Assembly (NCBI RefSeq): GCF_000972845.2
Contig: NW_020852357.1
Location: 62,001-126,000, forward strand
Direction of reading: 5' to 3'
Source of the DNA: Larimichthys crocea
Taxonomy: Eukaryota > Chordata > Actinopteri > Sciaenidae
Length of the DNA: 64,000 nucleotides
Under the pieces are notes generated by a model that ran no database searches, was not told the DNA's origin, and worked only from the letters and a program-made list of their open reading frames with translations. Made by a program: the position numbers and the translations under genes. Shown one piece after another: positions 20,719 to 35,100 of this stretch. Each line of letters begins with the position of its first letter. Position 1 is the stretch's first letter.

Positions 20719-22800
20719 ACTATATCAGTGGCCAGGCAGTGTGTGGGTGTAAGGTACATGCTGCTCAGGTTACTCATTTCACTCTGGCAAAGGACTCACT
20801 CTCTGTCTCACAATTTAGCAGAAGAGAGGAGCGGTGCACAGAGGCGAGCTCAAGGGATATTTATAGATCACTTCTGGCCTACTTGGCAACAGGAAGGAGA
20901 TGAAGACAAGGAAAGGAACTATGGAGGCCAAGGAAGGACAAAATAGAAAAATGAACATCCAACTAGAGCAAAGTCACCTGCTGCTCTGGCTGGGCAGACA
21001 GGATTCAAAGTTCCACTTTGTGAGTTTTTACTTAGCACCAAGACTAAAAGAAGACTACAGCTCCGGCTATTAGCAGTTTACTGCCTATGCAGTCATTCCA
21101 AACAAGGTTGTAAGGAGGATTGCTTAAGTGAAAGACACTGTACTGTAGACGCACATTGTAATTCAAATATATATTGAGTGTGCATGGTAGTGTCAGTACG
21201 AGTACAGCGTTTACTCTGCTGTGTAATGACTCAACTCCCAGCTTAGAGTAAACAGCACAGTTACCCACTCTGTGCATTTGTCTCAATCAGTCATGAGGTG
21301 TTCATTAAGCTTCTCGGTCGTCACTGTGCACCCACCCACCCCCACCCCTCTTGCACGCTTCCGGTTGGATTAGCTGTCCAAGTAGCCGATTGCACAGCCT
21401 GCAGTATGTGTATATGTTCTTCACCTCCTCCACTATTCTCCAGTAGTTCAACATGTCTAAATGAGGAGATGACTTCATCTGCTATGCTGCTGTATTTCAG
21501 TCCCATTCTGATTGTAGTCAGGGGGGCCTTATAGGGTAGTCAGCATTGAGGTTCTTCACCTTAATCCACCGCAGGAATCTGTTCTTCACGCCATACCTAC
21601 GGAAAGGGAAGCATGGAATTAATGTAGGTAGACAGCTGCATCAGAGAATTTGCAGTGTCACTTCCTGTTGTGTGTTTTTTTCCCTCAGTCATCATTTACG
21701 GGAAGATTTTTGTTTATACATGCCTAATTTTGAATTGTAGTTAGTGAGTACGTACAAATCAACAGTCCTTGTACTACTTCTCCACCACTTCTTTTCATAT
21801 TTTCAGTAGTACTGCTCACACTCAGGAACATCTCTCAAGTAATCTTGGCAATTGGGGCCATAGACTTTGTGTGGAATGGTGTGGAAGGTTCTAGTAAAAA
21901 TTAAAAACCAGCTATTCTCTTATGTCTAGAAGCTTGTAAATAAAAGAACAGTCGAACAAAAGAATAGTGTATAAAAAGGGAAAAACTGACATTAGTCTGG
22001 TTAAGGGTAAAGGGATAAAAAGATGATAAAAGAAAGAATGAAAAAGACCATAATAAAATAAAATAAAAGATTATGAGATGAAAGGATAAAAATATAGAAA
22101 AAAATAATAAAATAAACATCATAAAAAGTCTGTAAAAAAAAGAGTTCAGTGAATTGTTTGTCTATAAAATGTCCATTACTATTCAGTCAAAGGTGGCATC
22201 TTCTTCTTGTTCTATCCAACCAACATTCTAAAAAAAGTATATAGTAGATATAGTAGGCTTTACTGTCATATTTTAAACCGTGGAGCCAGAGAATATTTGG
22301 AATTTTTGCTTCGTACATGACTGAAACAATTATTAATTTCTTCAAATAATTGTTGGTTCATTTTCTTTCTTGTAATGAAAACTGTTTGCAGTGTGTTGTG
22401 TGACACAGTGTGTGTATCTTTGTGAATGGATTTTTTCAGTAGGTACCTTTAATGTAGGGGTGGAGACAGACATCTTGACAAACATAACTCTGCAGGTCTG
22501 ACCACCTTAAAACCAAAAGAGAAAATCTGTTTTTGTAATTTTGCTTTTCGTGCAGCAGTAAAAGTAGCACTAACCATTACTAACCAGTACGGGTCCGTAT
22601 ATGCTTTCTTCATCCACTGTGACATGCCAGTGTGTGTGTGTGTGTGTGGGTGTGTGTATGGTGGAGCCTGTATTCTACAGCAGTGTTTTCTGTGTTTAAG
22701 TTGACACAGCTGGTGGGCAGGATGTCAGCTTCAGGCCTCTGTCTCTGTTTGTAATTCTCCCCTTAGAGAGCAGCCTTCCTTTGCTATAAATAGCCTCTGC

Positions 22801-22844
<44 letters not shown>

Positions 22845-23374
22845 ACGCCCCACCTCTCCTCTGTGCCCAGAGAGAATGATGTTCTTCCACATAGCATTTC
22901 CATCTGTGTGTGTTTGTGTGTGTTTTCTCCATGTCCACTGTTCCATGTCTCACTGTATTTACTCTGTATGCACAGTGTGTGTTTGTGTGTGTGTTAATGG
23001 GCACAAGATGATGGTCATAATGATGATGAGTGTGCAATGGTTTGATTTTATGTGACATAGACACACACATAGTGGCTTTATAGGAGGCAGGGAGACCTGA
23101 TTTCTTTCTGTGTCTTGCTGTCCTTCCATCATCGGTTGAAATGTTCTGTTCCCTCTCAGCCTTATCATCATTGTCTCTCAGCCTATGGTTTACTGCCTTT
23201 TTCTTCTCCTCCTCTGCCTTGCTCTTTGTCAAACTATGCGTGGTGAAAGACATATTTGTGTTTAGCGGAGTTCCTCTCAGTTCAACAGATGGCCGAAGCA
23301 GCAGAAGCAATGGGATGTCGTCCTTACCTTTTTTTTTCTCCTCTCGTTCTCTTTGTCTTTCTTTCTTTTTTTTT

Positions 23375-23421
<47 letters not shown>

Positions 23422-26400
23422 CCCACTCTACGTCCGGCGTTCTTTCTTCCTCTGGCCCAGAGGAAGGGGTTGAGTGAGAGTGATGTGTGTTTATAGCTCT
23501 TCAGAGAAACGAGGGGTGGTGTGTGTGTAATGGGTTTCCTTTCTTCTCCACTTCTTGGCCTATTCCTCGTCTCTCATGCATAAAATTTGTGCTCAGATTC
23601 AGACATACACGCACATAAACAGTACACACTTTTTTATCTTGACAGTTTCCTATAGATAAATACAAGAGGGTGTTCTGTGTCTGAGAGCGAGATGCAGGGT
23701 GTGTGAAGCTTTGTGTTACTTTCTGATGGAACCTTTCACTGATCTGAGGCTTTTATTTTCATGTTGTCTTCTCTCCCTCCAGACAAGTATAAAGGAGGGC
23801 TTGTTGCTGAAACAGACCAGCTCGTTCCAGAGGTGGAAAAAGCGCTACTTCAAACTGAGAGGCCGAACTCTCTACTACGCCAAAGATGCCAAGGTAAGCT
23901 TACCTGGTGTATCCCAACGCTACACACGATGTGTGTCTGGGAACTGACTTAGTTTGGATGGAAAATCTCAGACTGTGTTTATCTTCAGCATCTGTTCTCT
24001 AATCCTACAAATGATTTTCTTTAGTGTATGAATTGAAAAGTTTTTTTGTTCAGCAGACTAAACAGTCTTTTGGAATATTTCTACTTTGCTAAATAGGATG
24101 AGACTGATTCCACTCTCATGTGCCTGAGCCAGCAGCTGGTTAGCATAGCTTAGCATAAAGTGAAATCCACTCCACTATGTCTCGCCCCAACCAGGGTAGC
24201 GAGAAACCTTCTCTTATCATGTTGCCTCGGTTGCCCAGTTGTGCCAATTCACACTTCCAAACATAAGAAAAATCAATACCTGTCTCAACATGCTACCAAA
24301 CTCCTGATACAGGCCGTTTTGATCTCAGGACTAGATTACTGTAACGCCCTCCTGACAGGCTCCCTGGCACTGCCAACAACTGGACATGCTAAATCTATCC
24401 CCTTCTGTCATTTGAGTCTATGTGAGTAGTCCTTATTGCTGCTTGGCGCTCTGTACCTTCATTGTTTCCCTTTTTGTAAATCGCTTTGGATAAAAGCTTC
24501 AGCTAAATGACTAAATGTGATGTATTTTGATGTTCCGGTGCCTCTAACACTCTCTAACTAACCATAATGTCTTGGTTGTTTAATCTGTACAGACACTGAA
24601 GTGTTAAAAACATCAATTCACTTTTTTACAGGCGTTACATGGCAGACTATCTATTGGCCAGGACCAGTAACTTCCTGGGGCCTCTGCTGGTTGCCTAGTA
24701 ACTGGTCCCAGCCTGGTGATATTATGTGTTACTGTAATTAGTGCGCTGTAGAGGGGCTGATAGGCATATTTTGTTACCTTTGGACGGAGTCAGGCTCGTT
24801 GTTTCCCCCGTGTTTTCAGTATTTATGCTAAACTACGCTGAGCTAAACTAACCCACTGCTGCCAGCTTTTATATTTGATATAATCCACGTACTGCACAGT
24901 AGCTCACATGTTACTGCATGTTACTTTCTGATGCTGCCCTGGATCAAATTTGGTTCCTTTCATTCTGGTCCTTAGTTACTTATGATTGATTTTTATTTTT
25001 GTGTTTATTTAAGTACATTTTTGTTTTGAACGTTTTAACTCTTTACTGTTGTTGACATCTCTCTCCCCTTTGCTTCTAACCTAACCTCCCTGGTCTGGAC
25101 CATGTGTGTGTGTGTGCCTGTGTGTATGTACGCGCACTAGTCCGGCAGTGCCCTGGCACGCTGGCAGGAGCGGGCGCTGCGCAGAGTGTCCAGGAGTCGC
25201 GTGTGCTGGCGAGTTCTGTCCGTGTGCTGGACGGGCGCACGACGCTCCCCTCCACCCCTGGGTGCCAGCGGATCTGAGGAAGGCCTAGTGAGAATTCGGG
25301 TCAGCACAGCACAGCCAGGGGCCAGAGGCCAGACCACCAACAGCTTAACCATTCCCTAATTATCCACTCACTTATACAGTATAGTGCTGCATTCATGCCA
25401 TATGACAAGACAGGTTTAAATCTTAACATATAAAAATATCTTGACTTGCTGAGGGTTAAAGATTTTACAGATGAGATGAAAAATCATTTAGACAGCAGAT
25501 AAACTGAGGAAATAGAGCTCTGTTTGGAGGGCATGAAACAATTGGTTTTTTATTACCATATGACATGAATGCACAGTATATAATATGGATAACCCCAGGT
25601 AGGGTAGGTGAACACATATGTACAGAGGGTCAGGCCACGCCTGGATCAATTTATCTGGTTAAACGAACTCATCCTGTGGCTTTTATTGTTTTCCACTGTA
25701 CGTTGCCTGTCCTTCCCTGCAGCTTAAAGTCTCTTCATGGCCATGCTGGAAGAAAAAAAAAGATACATGAAGTAATATCAATACTTTGTTTTCTTGGTTG
25801 TGTGTTATGGTAAGGATTAGTCACTAGTGAGTTCTCTCTGTCATGGCCAGACAGTGACATTAGCCTCTGTAGATAAGTCCCCATTCCCTACATGTCCATC
25901 CACTCTGGTGTCTCCAAGGTGGCCTGGCTGGCTGTGCTGCCCTGCCCTTAGGAAGCCTGACCTCCGCATTGATCCATCAGGGAGGTTACATCTCAGCACT
26001 GCATGGCTGTCCTAGAAGCTACTCTCCTCTTCTCTCCTTCATGATTTGAGCATCCAATGCAGCTGAATTTATGGATTCTGCTGTGTAACACCTTAGGCTG
26101 GCAGTGGGAACAGTAAAACATGTCAGAACCACAAAGCCTGGTGTAAAATAAAAAAGAGGAATTGGAGGAGGTAGGAAAGGAGGCTTGTTGAGGTTGCTGA
26201 GATGCACCCGCTGAGCTAAGCTCTGGATCTATGGGTAACAGAGGGTCTGGATGCTTGGCTTTGTCCTCCATTCACTGTCAGCTTTCATTACAGCTTCCCT
26301 CAAGACAGCTGAGTGTGTGTGCCCACACCTATACAAGTTTGGTGTGTGTGTGTGTGTGTGTTGGGCTGGTACTGTGGTGAGTGAGAGAGAAAGGGAGAAA

Positions 26401-26613
26401 GGAGTGTGTCAAACTGTAGAACATACTCACACACATACATACGCACAATGGTATAGCAGGCAAGAGCGCTAACAGGGGGGCAGTGTTTGTGTTGGCATGC
26501 CATTCATACTTGGGCCCTCTTGGCCAACACTCCATACACACATGCACACACTCTTGCAGGCTTGTATATGTGGAAGTACTGAGACACATGCTCCGTCCAC
26601 ACACATACACAAA

Positions 26614-26661
<48 letters not shown>

Positions 26662-26751
26662 GTGTTGGCTGGTGTCCCTCTCCAGCCAGGCCTGGGGAGA
26701 GTGTCGTTAACTGGGCATTCCCTCTGACAGCTGCAGCCACTCACTCCTCCT

Positions 26752-26804
<53 letters not shown>

Positions 26805-29800
26805 CAGAGGGCATTCCTATGACGCCATCGCTTTTTGGCCTGCGGCCCTTTAAGAGCTCAGCTGCGCGCCTTACGCCTCACGGCTCTATTAGGATATCAT
26901 GTTCCTGTGTGTAGACTCTGGCTCTTCTCTCTGTCTGTCTGCCGGCTATATTGCATAGAGTTGGCTCCAGCTCCTCCGCCACATAGAAATTCAATAAAAT
27001 GTATCAACATTCACTGTCCTGTTGTTAGCACTATTCTCATTTAGGTAGAGAGTCAAAACAAAGGAAACTCAAGAGATCCTCACTACAGTGGAGGTTTGTA
27101 GCTGTGTTGTGGTGAAGTGCATTTCCTGGCAGATGGAACAAACTGAGTTATCTTTTAGAGGGCCAGACAAATTGGACTCTTTGTTGCTGAGCCGAGCATC
27201 CGTTTTTCTTACACACTTTATTAACCCCTTCAGACCCATCCATTGTGATACAAATCATGTTAATTGATTCCAACCAATGAAAATGCACTTTCTAAAAGTG
27301 TTCCTCTCTCTAACCCCTTACATGTCTCTCTCCCGCTGTCACTATCTAATAAAGGCTTCTTCTGATAGATTTCCTTTTTTTTTTAGCTTTTTTGGCTCAT
27401 ACAGTGATGATAATGACATGTTTCTCTTTAATAGTAATTTAAGATGATATCAGTTCAATTCCAAAGTCATAGTTACAATATTTTATTTCACTTTTAGCAA
27501 ATGATTCAATTCAGTAGACTTAGAGATTAGAGAAATATTTTCTGCAAAAGGTACAAACTGTGTATAATGTATATATAATACATTCAAATATAAATGAAAT
27601 ATTAATATTTGAAGAGAATCTGAGGTGTGGTATAAGACATGCATGTTTTCATGGAGGTTTTATTTCAACAGTGAGAATGTGATTGAACTGTATCATAGGC
27701 CATGTGAAATACATCTAAGTGAAATTACTTAACATCTAAACCCATTTGATTATGATGTTTTGTGTCAACTGAGATGTTTGGTGTGATGACAAACATGAGC
27801 AGCATGTGTACATGCTCTGCAGGTTTCAGGAAAGTCTGTTAAGGTCATATCAGATTCTGAATTTTCCTTGAATCACCTGTATTATAAATAATGAATACAC
27901 GGACAAAATTGCTAACACGACTTATTTATTGTCACTTTTAAATATAATTTATATAAAAAGAATAAAATAATAGAGTGACCATGATTATATTTATGTTGTA
28001 GAATGTGAGATTTCTATTATTATTATTATTTTTTTTTTTATCATAAAGTAGGTCTGGATGCTTTATAAATACTGTGAAAGTATCAAAACTCCAAATTCAC
28101 AGAGAAAAGCACACAGTCCATTTTCAGAAACTCACTTGCCTTCAAACGAGCCATCACAACTCCTTTAACATTGTGATGTCACAACTCTCAGACACGCCAC
28201 CAGCACAGCCTTCCTGGAGAGTGTGCTGGAAGTCTACAATATAGCACTCTGAAAACAGTCAGCCAATCAGATGAAAGAGTGAGAGAGGAGATGGAAAGCT
28301 ATGCTGAGATGTACAGCTTGTATCTTGGTCATCGCCTTCGTGTTATGTAATGTAATGTTATGTGATATTTAGATATAGCCTTATTTCATCAGTTTTTCAG
28401 ATGAATGGAAACATTTGGATCTGAAGGGGTTAATGTCTTACATGATGACAATGTTTCATATGAGGCCAATTGAATTATTCATATCACCACCATAAAAAAT
28501 AACCCAGTAAAAATAAATCTATACCATTTAGATTTGTTTAACCATAGTGTCATGCCCTCTATAACATGTGTGGGTCACAACCATCTGCTGTTTCCTTTTT
28601 TTTTACTTAACTGCAATCCTTTCACTTCCCTTTACTTTGTCTCATTTTCAGTAAATTACAGGATATAGATCATACACGTGTCGTGTCTTTTTCTAGCTGT
28701 GATAAGTGTTTAGGAAGTCTTCTATCCTCATAATAGACTGCAGAACAGGATTGTTGGTTACATATTTGATATCCGGATCCTATTTTTTGTCATTTTAAGT
28801 GCCACACTTCCACCTCTTTCATGACTCTTGCAGTAGCTTCCATTTTAGAGGGGCACCTGTTCATTCTACTTTATGTTCTTCATTACAAGACATCTCTCTC
28901 ACAGCCAGTCACAGTTCTCTTCATACCCTAGTATAAGTCATAAAAAGTTCAGTTATACCCAGTGTTGAAAATATTCTCTTGTCTCTTTTGTGTCCTCTGT
29001 CTCTGTCTATCTATCTCTTTCCTCCTCTTGGAACTGCTCTCTCTTTTCTCTCTCCCCAACACCTTCTCTTTTCTGCAGTCCCTTATCTTCGATGAGGTGG
29101 ACCTATCAGATGCCAGCGTTGCAGAGTCCAGCACAAAGAATGTCAACAACAGCTTCACAGTGAGTACATCTTAGCCATCTTAGCACCTTTGCCCCAAATA
29201 CACACAGACACACAAATGTTTCCCTGGAAGTTCCAGCAACAGAAGCATACAAGGAAACGCACCGTTACTGGAGTGTGAACATGGTTAGAAACATTATGGA
29301 TAATGGGATTCATTAGGAATAAATGTACACAGCTCAATGAAATATATCAAATGTTACATATTATGTCTTTAAAGAAACAGTTCAACATTTTGGGAAATCC
29401 CCTCATTTAGTTTCAGGTTGAGTTAGATGAAAAGATCAATACATGAAATATGAAGCTACAACCTGCAGCCAGCTGCAGTAGCATTAAGACTGGCTTTGTC
29501 TCAAGGTAACTACAACCAACTACAGGCGCTGCAAAAGCTAACTAAGTAACATATCATATCTTGTTTGTTTTATCCGCACAAAAAATGAAGAGTAAAAACA
29601 ACAGTTTGATATTTTACTGTTGGTTACCTGCCAAACACATACTCCTTTTCTTTTTTTATGCTAACCTAACCAGGTGCTAAATGTAGCGTCACATTTAAAG
29701 GACAAATATCGATCCACTCAATTAACACTTAACCTAATCCTCTACCGATCATCAAACTTTCCCCTCCATTTTTGTAATACTTAAATATTGAAGTGGTCAA

Positions 29801-31966
29801 CTATCATTTGACCAAGTTTATTGAATGTCATAGTTGTCCCATTAATTCTATATTTACAGCAGGTACTTGTTTTCAATGAACAAGTTCAGCCACAGTGGAT
29901 GGCACTCACAGCCATTATGCATTCAGCTGGAGATCCATCAGTGTTTTGCCCTTTAAGGACAATGATTCACCGAGCACATTGTACACCTGAAAATGTCAGA
30001 CCTAGTCATATTCAGATGATATTTGATCACATTTCCCAGCATTACTCCTCATGTTTTTGTCACATGCTGCATATCTGTTGGGAGAAAAAAAGTGATGTGA
30101 CTGTGAATGGATGCTTGTTGGGGAAAAGAATGAGCAGCTGAGCTGGATGAGCGTGTGCGTGGGAGGTGGAGGGAAATGAACGCGTATTATGAGTGATGAA
30201 GATGAAAACAGGCAGTGAAAGAGCTAGCAGTGCCCTGTCCTTTCTATAAATGTCTCTCGTCTCCCCGGGTGTTGCTATAATTAGAAACAAGGCAGGAGCA
30301 TGGTGCCCAGAAGAGAGTGTGCAGCTATTTTTAGCAACGCCTTGAAACGCTTCACTGAGTGCCTGTGATAGGCTTAACCTCTGCGTCCATATTCATAAAT
30401 AAGATTATGCGTGCCTGCTGCGTGTGTGCAGCATGCGTGTACAGTCGTGACTGTGTGTGTTTGTAGCAGAGTTAATAAACATGCTGTGATAAAGGTTTGA
30501 AGAAGCTCCACGTGAGCATCGGCATCCCACTAAGATGTGGCGAGAGGGAGGGGAGGAAGAGGGAGAAGAGGTGCTAAAGGAGGAAAGAAAGAAGGGAGGG
30601 AGGCTCAGAGGGAACAAAAATACAAATAAAGAAATCTGGTTGATGGGGAAGTTTAAGATGGCGAAAGGAAAGGTAGCCGTAGAGGAAATCCTGGAGTGAT
30701 GTCACAGCAGAGCTATAAGTGCACTCACTCACACACTCCCTGGGAAAAGGAGAAAGAGAGGGGCAGAGCGAGGTCAAGGCACGGGCGAGCATTGAGTGGG
30801 AGATTAAGCTTGGACTGCACAGGGAAAGAGGGAGGATGGAGAGGAAGTGAAGACAGGACTTGCTGAGAGGAGCGCTGAACCGTGAAACCAAAGGTAACGT
30901 GGTGTGCTGAGCAGTGGCTCACCTGCAGCGCCTACACACAACGTGCAAATCTCTGTAATGCATCAACCCAGACAGAGGCACGCGTGCCGACAGGGGGAGA
31001 CCGGGCTTCGTCAGACTGGTTGTGTGATCAGAGCCGAGAGAGAGAAAGAGAGAGGGATAGAGAGAGAGAGTCAGAGCACTGCAGAGGATGCGTTGCAGGG
31101 CTTTTGCTCTGACTATGCAGAGTAATTACCATTCTCTGTCTCTGTGTCTGTCTGCCTGGTCTCCTACTGTCTGTCTGTCTGCATGTGTCCGTCGGTCCTC
31201 TGATGATGAGTGATGCTGCTGGCGTCCTCTATACAGGTTGGTGCTACACTGTTGGGTGATTTGAAATAGTGACTGGCTAATGCCAGTGCTAAGATTCTGA
31301 GAGAGCATCTGCTCAGGGCATGTGTGTGTTTTCACAGGGGGGCAGGTGGGGCGAGAACCTATCAGCACCATAGTCACTAGAACTGAATAACACTTATCGG
31401 ACAATTTAATAATTTCACTCTCCACAGTGTTACACAGGAAAACAGATGTAATGCATAAAGAATAGTTTTAATGTTATTAATAATTCAGGGAATAACCAAC
31501 TGTGCACGTGTTTATGTGTGCATGTATCTTTAATGAAAGGCTACGTGTTGACGCATACAGTAGGTCTGAAAATGTATGTGTGTGTGTGTGTAAACTGTAT
31601 GTGACCAGCTGATCCGTTCTGTGCTGTGTTGAATATACGATGAGGCAGTGGTGCTGTAGCTTGGAGAGGGAGCACCTTGAAGTCCACGTGAGCGAGAGCT
31701 CAGCCCAACCCGAACCCTAAACTCATTAGAGACTCTGCAGGGACGCACCGCCTCTCTCACTGACTCACTCGCGGTTATTGGATTGGCTCGCTTATTACTG
31801 TCCACTTTAAAGCCATGAAATGAATCTCGAGGAAATTGAGATCGCCTTTGGATTGTGCATTTGCATGGGTGGTACATCAGCACTCGGATTAGCTTTGTAG
31901 TTAATATCAACTGTTTTGCACAAAGCTGTAGGCCATACAGTAGCTGTGAGAGCACGTGCACATGTC

Positions 31967-32007
<41 letters not shown>

Positions 32008-32130
32008 CAGTGATGGGTGTCCTTCATTATCAGTCTTTGGTGGTTGCCCCTCTACCAAAAATAACAACAATGTTCTCATCATTTAGAGATGAAGATACTG
32101 ATCAAAGAGCTACTTTTTGTTGTCACTTGT

Positions 32131-32170
<40 letters not shown>

Positions 32171-35100
32171 ACATATTCAGCTCTGAAGGTCAGTCATCAA
32201 GAGAGGTTTTCCACACTTGAGGGATGCCTAGAGCCATTTTTGGAAACAGCTGTTCCTGTTTCCCCTGGCAACCAATCTTATCACTACCCTGATCCAGACA
32301 CAAGACACACATATACATGGACACACACACCAGCAGAGAGACAGGATGATCTATGTCCAAAGGGGTCAATTTGCCCATGTGCATGCACTTACACACACTG
32401 ATGCACACACAGACAGACACACACACACACACACAAGAATCCTTGCAGATCCAGGCGGAAAACTGTTTTGTGATTAGAAGCTGAGCAAAAAAAAAAAAAA
32501 CATCCAGTTCTCTGAAGAGGAGAGAGCAACACATTTACTCCTGTTATACTGTACATGCTGAATGTTTGTGTCACTCAGACATAACCAGATTTTGATCAGA
32601 GGTCAGATTGATTACAAGAGTGATTAAGGTAATTGATGAAGAAACTGTGTTTCGAGATGCTACACAGAATACGTTTTAGGTTATTGATGAACATAAAATA
32701 AGAATAAAACAAGCGAACAGGTTTAGTAACAAACAAACCTGAAATACTTCTGCCTCATCTAAGATCAAGCCTGCACAGTTAAGCACTGTTGTTCCATCTC
32801 AGATTGAAAAACTAGAATTACCAAACTATGATCAAATGGAATTTGAGATTTTGTGCATGAAAGCTGAATAAAATGACAATAGCTCTATTCATCGTAGGGC
32901 TGCTCAATTATGGAAAAAATCAATATCACGATTATTTTGGTCAATATTGAAATCACGATTATTCAAACGATTCATTTTGAGTTTCACAATGCATTTATTC
33001 AGCATTTCTCTCTCTCTCAAAAAATACTTTGTTATTGATTCTTTATGCAAAATATTCAAATGAAAAAATACATTTTGGCTACAAATATGTACTTGTTTGC
33101 AATGTATAAAGCATTAAATCAATAAAATAAATATATTTTATGGAACATTAAATAGGGCATAGAAAAACATAAATGTATCCAAAATAAACTATGGATCCAG
33201 CTGCTCTGCAAGTTCTCTATATTTATAGAACAAAATAAATATAATAATAATAAGCATAGGCATCAATAAGCAATAAGCATCTTAATGAAACCCTAACCCT
33301 CGACTGTATTAATGGTTTGCATATCTTTAGCTAATAAATATCCAATGGCAGCTGTTAGGCCCCGTTTACACGTACACGGGTATTTTAAAAAACTGAGACA
33401 TTTCCCTTCGTTTGTACCGATCTTTTACACGCAAACGGTGATTTCGCCTCTGAAAACGAATCGGTTTTAGGCAGCTGATGCGCCAAAAGTGCGACCAATG
33501 TTTACCTTTTAGGCAGCTGATGCGCCAAAAGTGCGACCAATGTTTACCTTTTGCTATTTTTTGAAAACTATGCTATGTGCACAATGTTATTTTGGAAATA
33601 TTAGTTTCTCATAAACGTAGCCTAATGTCTTGTGCCTCTCCGAACTTGTCGGATAAGGAGTCGCATTAAACAAAAATGTGTCTGTGATCGATGACTGAGT
33701 TTGCATTGACGTCTTGCTGGCTGGCTTGCAGCTATTACCTTGTAGCAAATCTTGCACATTATGTGCTGCTGCTTCTCGTCGGATTCTTCTCATTCGCTTT
33801 CAATCTCACTCACTGTTTTTGAACACCTCCTCACTCTTCAGCTGCGTGAGGGAGTATGGGCTATCCTGTTAGTCAGCGGGGCCACGTGAATTGGAATGTA
33901 TTGCGCATGCGCGTCTCTCAGAAATTGTGTAATGAAAAGTGGAAAATAAATTGTTTAAACTCGATTATATGATTTCTGAGATCGTTTAACAAAATCGAAA
34001 TCGTGATCAAAATTCGATTAATTGCACAGCCCTAATTCATCGTGGGGGAAAAATGTTGCCTCAGTAAAGCAGTTAGCAGAACTGCTCCGTGTTCATCCCA
34101 GAGGGACTCCCACAGACATCTCGGCCGGCCTCACGAGCTGTAAACAGAACAGCTGTAACAGAGAGGAAGGTTATGGAAAGATGAACAGAAAGATGAAAGA
34201 TGTTTCTGGATCATTGTCTTGCTTTTGAAATGTTAAAACAAGTCACTGCTGCAGCTACTGTAGGTGTCACATCTTTGATTATTGGTGAGAAAACAGCACG
34301 TGACCATTAGAAAATGTGTGTTTTCCAGGACGAATGGGACTTGGTTTGATGTTTACTGTTGTTACCATGTTCATCTACAGATTACAGGATGTGTGTTAAT
34401 CTGTGAGTCTCTCTGGACCAAAATCAGTTCATGCCGGTTGAATCATCAGTCCATTTCCTTGTGAAGGCAGCGCAGATTTCCCAAATTCTTTCATGTATTT
34501 GACTTTGGGGAACTATGACATGAGAACTGGTGCACTTGTAGTTTAGAGGCATCATTTCGTCTAAAAGAATGTATTTAGATAATATCATCTATTTAATAAT
34601 GTATCATTGTCATTGATTTAATAATGTAGATGCTCTGTCTGTTGGCTGTTTGCCTTCAGACAGAAAGGAGTGTTGCAGAAAATGTATCTTAAACAACGTA
34701 CACTTACACTCATACACATTACATACAGAGCACTTGCACTGCACTCGCAGTGATGTGGAGCACCTGCTGTTTTTTTCCACCTTGTTAAAGCCTCAGGTGC
34801 TGCTGGTCTAAACAAACCTGTGGGCAGGAACACGGAGGGCTGTGCAGGAGAGAGGAATCCCTCCACAGCAGCTGAATGTATCGCTCAAATAATGATGAAC
34901 AGTTGGTTTGAAATGGCCTGTTGAAAAATCAATGAGCACTTTGTAGGGGAATAAGAAGCACTGTGAACTGACATAACACGACAACAAAATGTGAGATTCA
35001 TTATGCTCCAATGTTTTCATGCTTCACCTTCATCAAAATGAAGGGAGAGAGAGGCGGGGCACACCTTGCACAAGTCACCACTTCATAACAGGGCAAATAC

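Larger units (their letters stand above)
14488..23782. other. dgkh intron 1
   Basis: 9.3 kb. It holds a poly-A run (15420-15438), the tRNA-derived SINE at 16656-16922, the repeat at 17862-18390, the LINE tail at 18525-18875, a MITE-like repeat at 19655-19880, long (TG)n tracts and a (CTTT)n tract. No coding exon was found. Confidence 0.75.
23894..29078. other. dgkh intron 2
   Basis: 5.2 kb. Contains a MITE-like copy (24040-24170), an L2-like LINE tail, the candidate cassette exon 25141-25287, (CA)n tracts and the piggyBac-like element 27225-28429. A GC-rich stretch at 26820-26890 is unexplained. Confidence 0.75.

Noticed and set aside
20406..20946. Open frames of alternating Cys-Val, His-Thr or Ser-Val
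   Set aside because: They are translations of (TG)n/(CA)n microsatellites. The same applies near 16000, 22800, 26500, 31800, 39200, 44100, 50500, 51700 and 58400.
30574..30922. Ser/Pro/Leu-rich minus-strand frames
   Set aside because: They are the reverse of a purine-rich stretch without splice sites or domain features.
33465..33548. CRISPR-like repeat
   Set aside because: Only two abutting copies without spacers, inside a transposon of a vertebrate genome.
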